Positions 8,934 through 10,605 of a stretch of DNA of 10,605 bases are shown here, piece by piece. The stretch is taken from the NCBI GenBank assembly GCA_003024985.2, contig PXIH01S0005483.1; one strand, 5' to 3'. This DNA is from Euperipatoides rowelli. Its lineage: Eukaryota > Onychophora > Udeonychophora > Euonychophora > Peripatopsidae. Both the position numbers and the translations under genes were made by a program. A model generated the notes under the pieces. It worked only from the letters and a program-made list of their open reading frames with translations, was not told the DNA's origin and made no database searches. Positions within the stretch are counted from its first letter, which is position 1. Each line of letters begins with the position of its first letter.

Positions 8934-8959
8934 CAGAGCTGAATTAACCTTTTGTGGGG

Positions 8960-8967
8960 TCCTTTAC
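8960..8967. repeat. Left target-site duplication of the nested hAT element
   Basis: TCCTTTAC matches CCCTTTAC at 9348-9355 in 7 of 8 bases. Confidence 0.75.
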
Positions 8968-9347
8968 CAATGTTTCTTTCAGACAATTTTCCCCAGGTGT
9001 GGGGGGAGGGGGGGTATTTCAGAAGTTCGTGGTGGCAAGGTGTATTTATTTAAGATTTTTTGATATGCTTTTTTTGGGGGGTTGACTGGATGTTTTGTTG
9101 CCTTTCTGTCGGATTTTATAAGCTTTTTTTTTGGTTGACGTTTTGTTGCCTTTGTCTGATTTTATAAGCTTTTTTTTGGGGTTAGTAGAGTAGCCGTTAT
9201 GTTGACTTTGTGTCCATTGACTAACATTTTGTTGACTGTCTGTTTCATTTTATAAGATTTTTATTTTTTCCAAATTGGTTTGCTCTGGGGGGCTAAGTCT
9301 CCAAACCCCCCCCCCCCCCCCCGGAGGTATGCCTGAAAGAAACACTG
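8968..9347. mobile_element. Nested non-autonomous hAT-like element (MITE), 380 bases
   Basis: The left end CAATGTTTCTTTCAGACA and the inverted right end CAGTGTTTCTTTCAGGCA match at 16 of 18 bases, with A/G differences only. The flanking duplication matches at 7 of 8 bases. The element sits 34 bases inside the left end of the older outer element, so it inserted after that one. It has G-rich sequence just inside the left end (6 G, A, 7 G at 9001-9014), 17 C at 9306-9322 near the right end, and tandem units between. No coding sequence. Confidence 0.8.
9081..9270. repeat. Degenerate tandem repeat inside the nested hAT
   Basis: About four units of roughly 35-55 bases, anchored by GTTGAC words (9081, 9134, 9201, 9231). 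The first two share TTTTGTTGCCTTT and ATTTTATAAGCTTTTTTTT. A third ATTTTATAAG is at 9247. The units are unequal in length and diverged. Confidence 0.65.
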
Positions 9348-9355
9348 CCCTTTAC
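9348..9355. repeat. Right target-site duplication of the nested hAT element
   Basis: CCCTTTAC matches 8960-8967 in 7 of 8 bases. Confidence 0.75.
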
Positions 9356-9499
9356 TAATTCATATAATGAAAAAAACAAAAAAAATGCCAATAAGCTCAA
9401 TAACTGCCCGTTTTATTTTAATTAACACATATACTAATTTTTAGCATTTAACATTGGTAAAAAAAATCATTAGGCTACTGGTAACCAAAATTATCATTC

Positions 9500-9744
9500 A
9501 TTGGAAAAAGGAAGAAATTATATTCATGCACCCCAGTCTATATATTACATATTTTCGACATTTATGTAAAAAGTACATGTTTGCCAAAATATATACCAAA
9601 TGTAGGCCATTTGTTTGAAAAGAAAATGCTTAAGATCTATTTTTAAAAAATCCCATTTCAGAATTATTTATTACGCTATAGGCCTAAAAGTTCCTAACAT
9701 TGGAAAAAGTAAAGCAATTCTATTCAAGCACCCCAGTCCATATT
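9500..9744. repeat. Imperfect direct duplication, unit spacing about 199 bases
   Basis: The segment at 9500-9544 recurs at 9699-9744 with a few changes; both contain ATTGGAAAAAG and, about 30 bases on, GCACCCCAGTC(T/C)ATAT. It lies wholly within the outer hAT element and probably reflects an internal duplication in that family. Confidence 0.7.
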
Positions 9745-9920
9745 TGTGATTGAATATTATATTTGCAATGTATATTTTAATTTGGTTTAATTTAAATAAA
9801 ATTAATGATTCCTTAATTGGCCTTGGCCGTTATGAAAGTAAATAAAAAAATAAAAATTTTAAAAAATTCCAGGCCCCCAAAAAATCCCGGGGCCCTAGTC
9901 TATTCTATAATCCGGCCCTG

Positions 9921-9928
9921 CTTTAACA
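9921..9928. repeat. Right target-site duplication of the outer hAT element
   Basis: CTTTAACA is identical to 8926-8933. Confidence 0.85.
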
Positions 9929-10521
9929 TATACTTCATCAACTTACTTTGCCACCAATCGATTCATTCCGTCACCTGATCTAATTTATCAAAAAGTTACA
10001 TCACTGATTTATTTATTTGGTCATAATTATTAATTTATTTGGACTAGTAATCCAGTGGTCGAAATTCGACCAATAAGAAAATTTCATTCTCTCGTCATTT
10101 GTATTACATTCATAAAAGACGCCACAACGTAAACAATGTTTTAATTTAATGTATTTGTAACATATATTATATATACATTTTAGCTTTCTGCAATCCTTCT
10201 CCATATAAACTTTAACACTGTGTCAAATCTCACACTCCTCCGTGCGCGCAATATGCCTAAAAAGGGGTCAAAGTTTTTCCTTAACATATTAATATATAGA
10301 GTTAGCCTATATCATAATTATTGATTAAAATAAATTAAATGGTGGGTTTGAAGTTTGACTAGCCACTGCCGAAGGTGGATTTTTTGAGACTATGAGCATT
10401 TTTTTTTGAGGTAGTGAAAGATGATTTTTTTTATTAGGCCTAAAAAAAATATGTGAGAACAAGAGTAAAACATCAATGTTGTACGGCCATGGTCATGTTA
10501 AAAGGCAAGTTTATATATTTT
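9929..10521. other. Non-coding A+T-rich spacer
   Basis: No supported gene. It contains a perfect 17-base palindrome at 10056-10072 and, on the minus strand, a good donor-like AAA|GTAAGT at 9947/9946 preceded by a short ATG frame (ATG at 9966-9964). That is too little to call an exon. Confidence 0.5.
10056..10072. repeat. Perfect inverted repeat, 8-base arms
   Basis: TGGTCGAA and TTCGACCA surround a single A. It contains two CpG-bearing TCGA-type words in an otherwise CpG-poor stretch. It begins within CAGTGGTC, which resembles a hAT terminus, but no partner with a duplication was found. Confidence 0.8.
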
Positions 10522-10525
10522 TTAA

Positions 10526-10605
10526 CCCTAGAGAGCCCGCTTGAAAATAGACCTATTGAACTTAAGTGCCCGCTTCGGTCTGTGAGACCGTTTTCATATA
10601 AATAC
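10526..10605. mobile_element. Terminal fragment of a piggyBac-like transposon, cut by the window end
   Basis: TTAA at 10522-10525 is followed by CCCTAGAGAGCCCGC. piggyBac elements insert at TTAA and typically begin with CCC (often CCCTAG or CCCTTT). About 50 bases in is the inverted repeat CGGTCT-GTG-AGACCG at 10576-10590, like the GGTCT/AGACC subterminal hairpins found in many piggyBac-like ends. The rest lies outside the window, so whether it encodes a transposase cannot be seen. Confidence 0.6.
10576..10590. repeat. Subterminal hairpin of the piggyBac-like end
   Basis: CGGTCT and AGACCG form perfect 6-base arms around GTG, about 50 bases inside the presumed terminus. Confidence 0.7.

Larger units (their letters stand above)
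8934..9920. mobile_element. Outer non-autonomous hAT-like element, interrupted by a second hAT
   Basis: The left end CAGAGCTGAATTA and the inverted right end CAGGGCCGGATTA agree at 10 of 13 bases, with only transition differences, consistent with CpG decay. Perfect 8-base duplications CTTTAACA flank it. It spans 987 bases, of which about 388 are the nested element (8968-9347) and its duplicated target. The host element is therefore about 600 bases and carries no transposase. Its right subterminal region is G+C-rich (CCCGGGGCCC at 9888-9897). It contains an internal direct duplication at 9500-9544 and 9699-9744. Confidence 0.8.

Noticed and set aside
9947-9983. Possible short first coding exon on the minus strand (ATG at 9966, donor GTAAGT after 9947)
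   Set aside because: Only seven codons, with no link in phase or sequence to the tetraspan exons.
10013-10204. 63-codon minus-strand frame with several cysteines
   Set aside because: The cysteines do not form a recognised finger spacing, and the composition matches random A+T-rich DNA.
10053-10368. Possible hAT element bounded by CAGTGGTC and GCCACTG
   Set aside because: The adjacent 8-base sequences (TAGTAATC and CCGAAGGT) do not match, and the termini diverge after about six bases.

Overview
This window looks like metazoan nuclear DNA: strongly A+T-rich, full of homopolymer runs, almost without coding sequence, and containing spliced exons and several eukaryotic DNA transposons. The protein evidence suggests a marine invertebrate, perhaps an invertebrate deuterostome, but the window alone cannot fix the species. 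Nothing looks prokaryotic, and I see no rRNA, tRNA or CRISPR array.

The only gene I can support is on the minus strand. Two exons (5290 down to 5141, and 1909 down to 1671) are joined by a 3231-base GT-AG phase 1 intron. Together they encode the last ~129 residues, with stop codon, of a four-transmembrane protein of the PMP22/EMP/claudin type: TM2, a short cytoplasmic loop, TM3 (split by the intron), the second extracellular loop, TM4 and a short cytoplasmic tail. The exons for TM1 and the first extracellular loop were not recognised, and may lie beyond base 10605.

Most of the remaining recognisable structure is transposon-derived and non-autonomous. Four hAT-like elements were delimited by terminal inverted repeats and 8-base target-site duplications: 498-854, 6981-8082, 8934-9920, and 8968-9347, which is nested inside the third. 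Their ends differ enough to suggest four separate families. The left edge of the window (1-90) carries what looks like the end of a pogo/Tigger-like element next to a TA. The right edge (10526-10605) carries what looks like the start of a piggyBac-like element next to a TTAA. A separate, unclassified repeat occurs as two long copies and one short piece in the intron (2695-3065, 3904-3962, 3973-4231).

Layout: pogo-like end; A+T-rich spacer; small hAT; probable 3' flank and UTR; terminal exon; repeat-bearing intron; TM2/TM3 exon; about 1.7 kb of upstream non-coding DNA; 1.1-kb hAT; C-run-rich spacer; nested hAT pair; spacer; piggyBac-like end. I found no new multi-gene system. The points most worth a second look are the nested hAT pair, the variety of hAT ends with intact duplications, and a phase-compatible possible alternative last exon in the gene.
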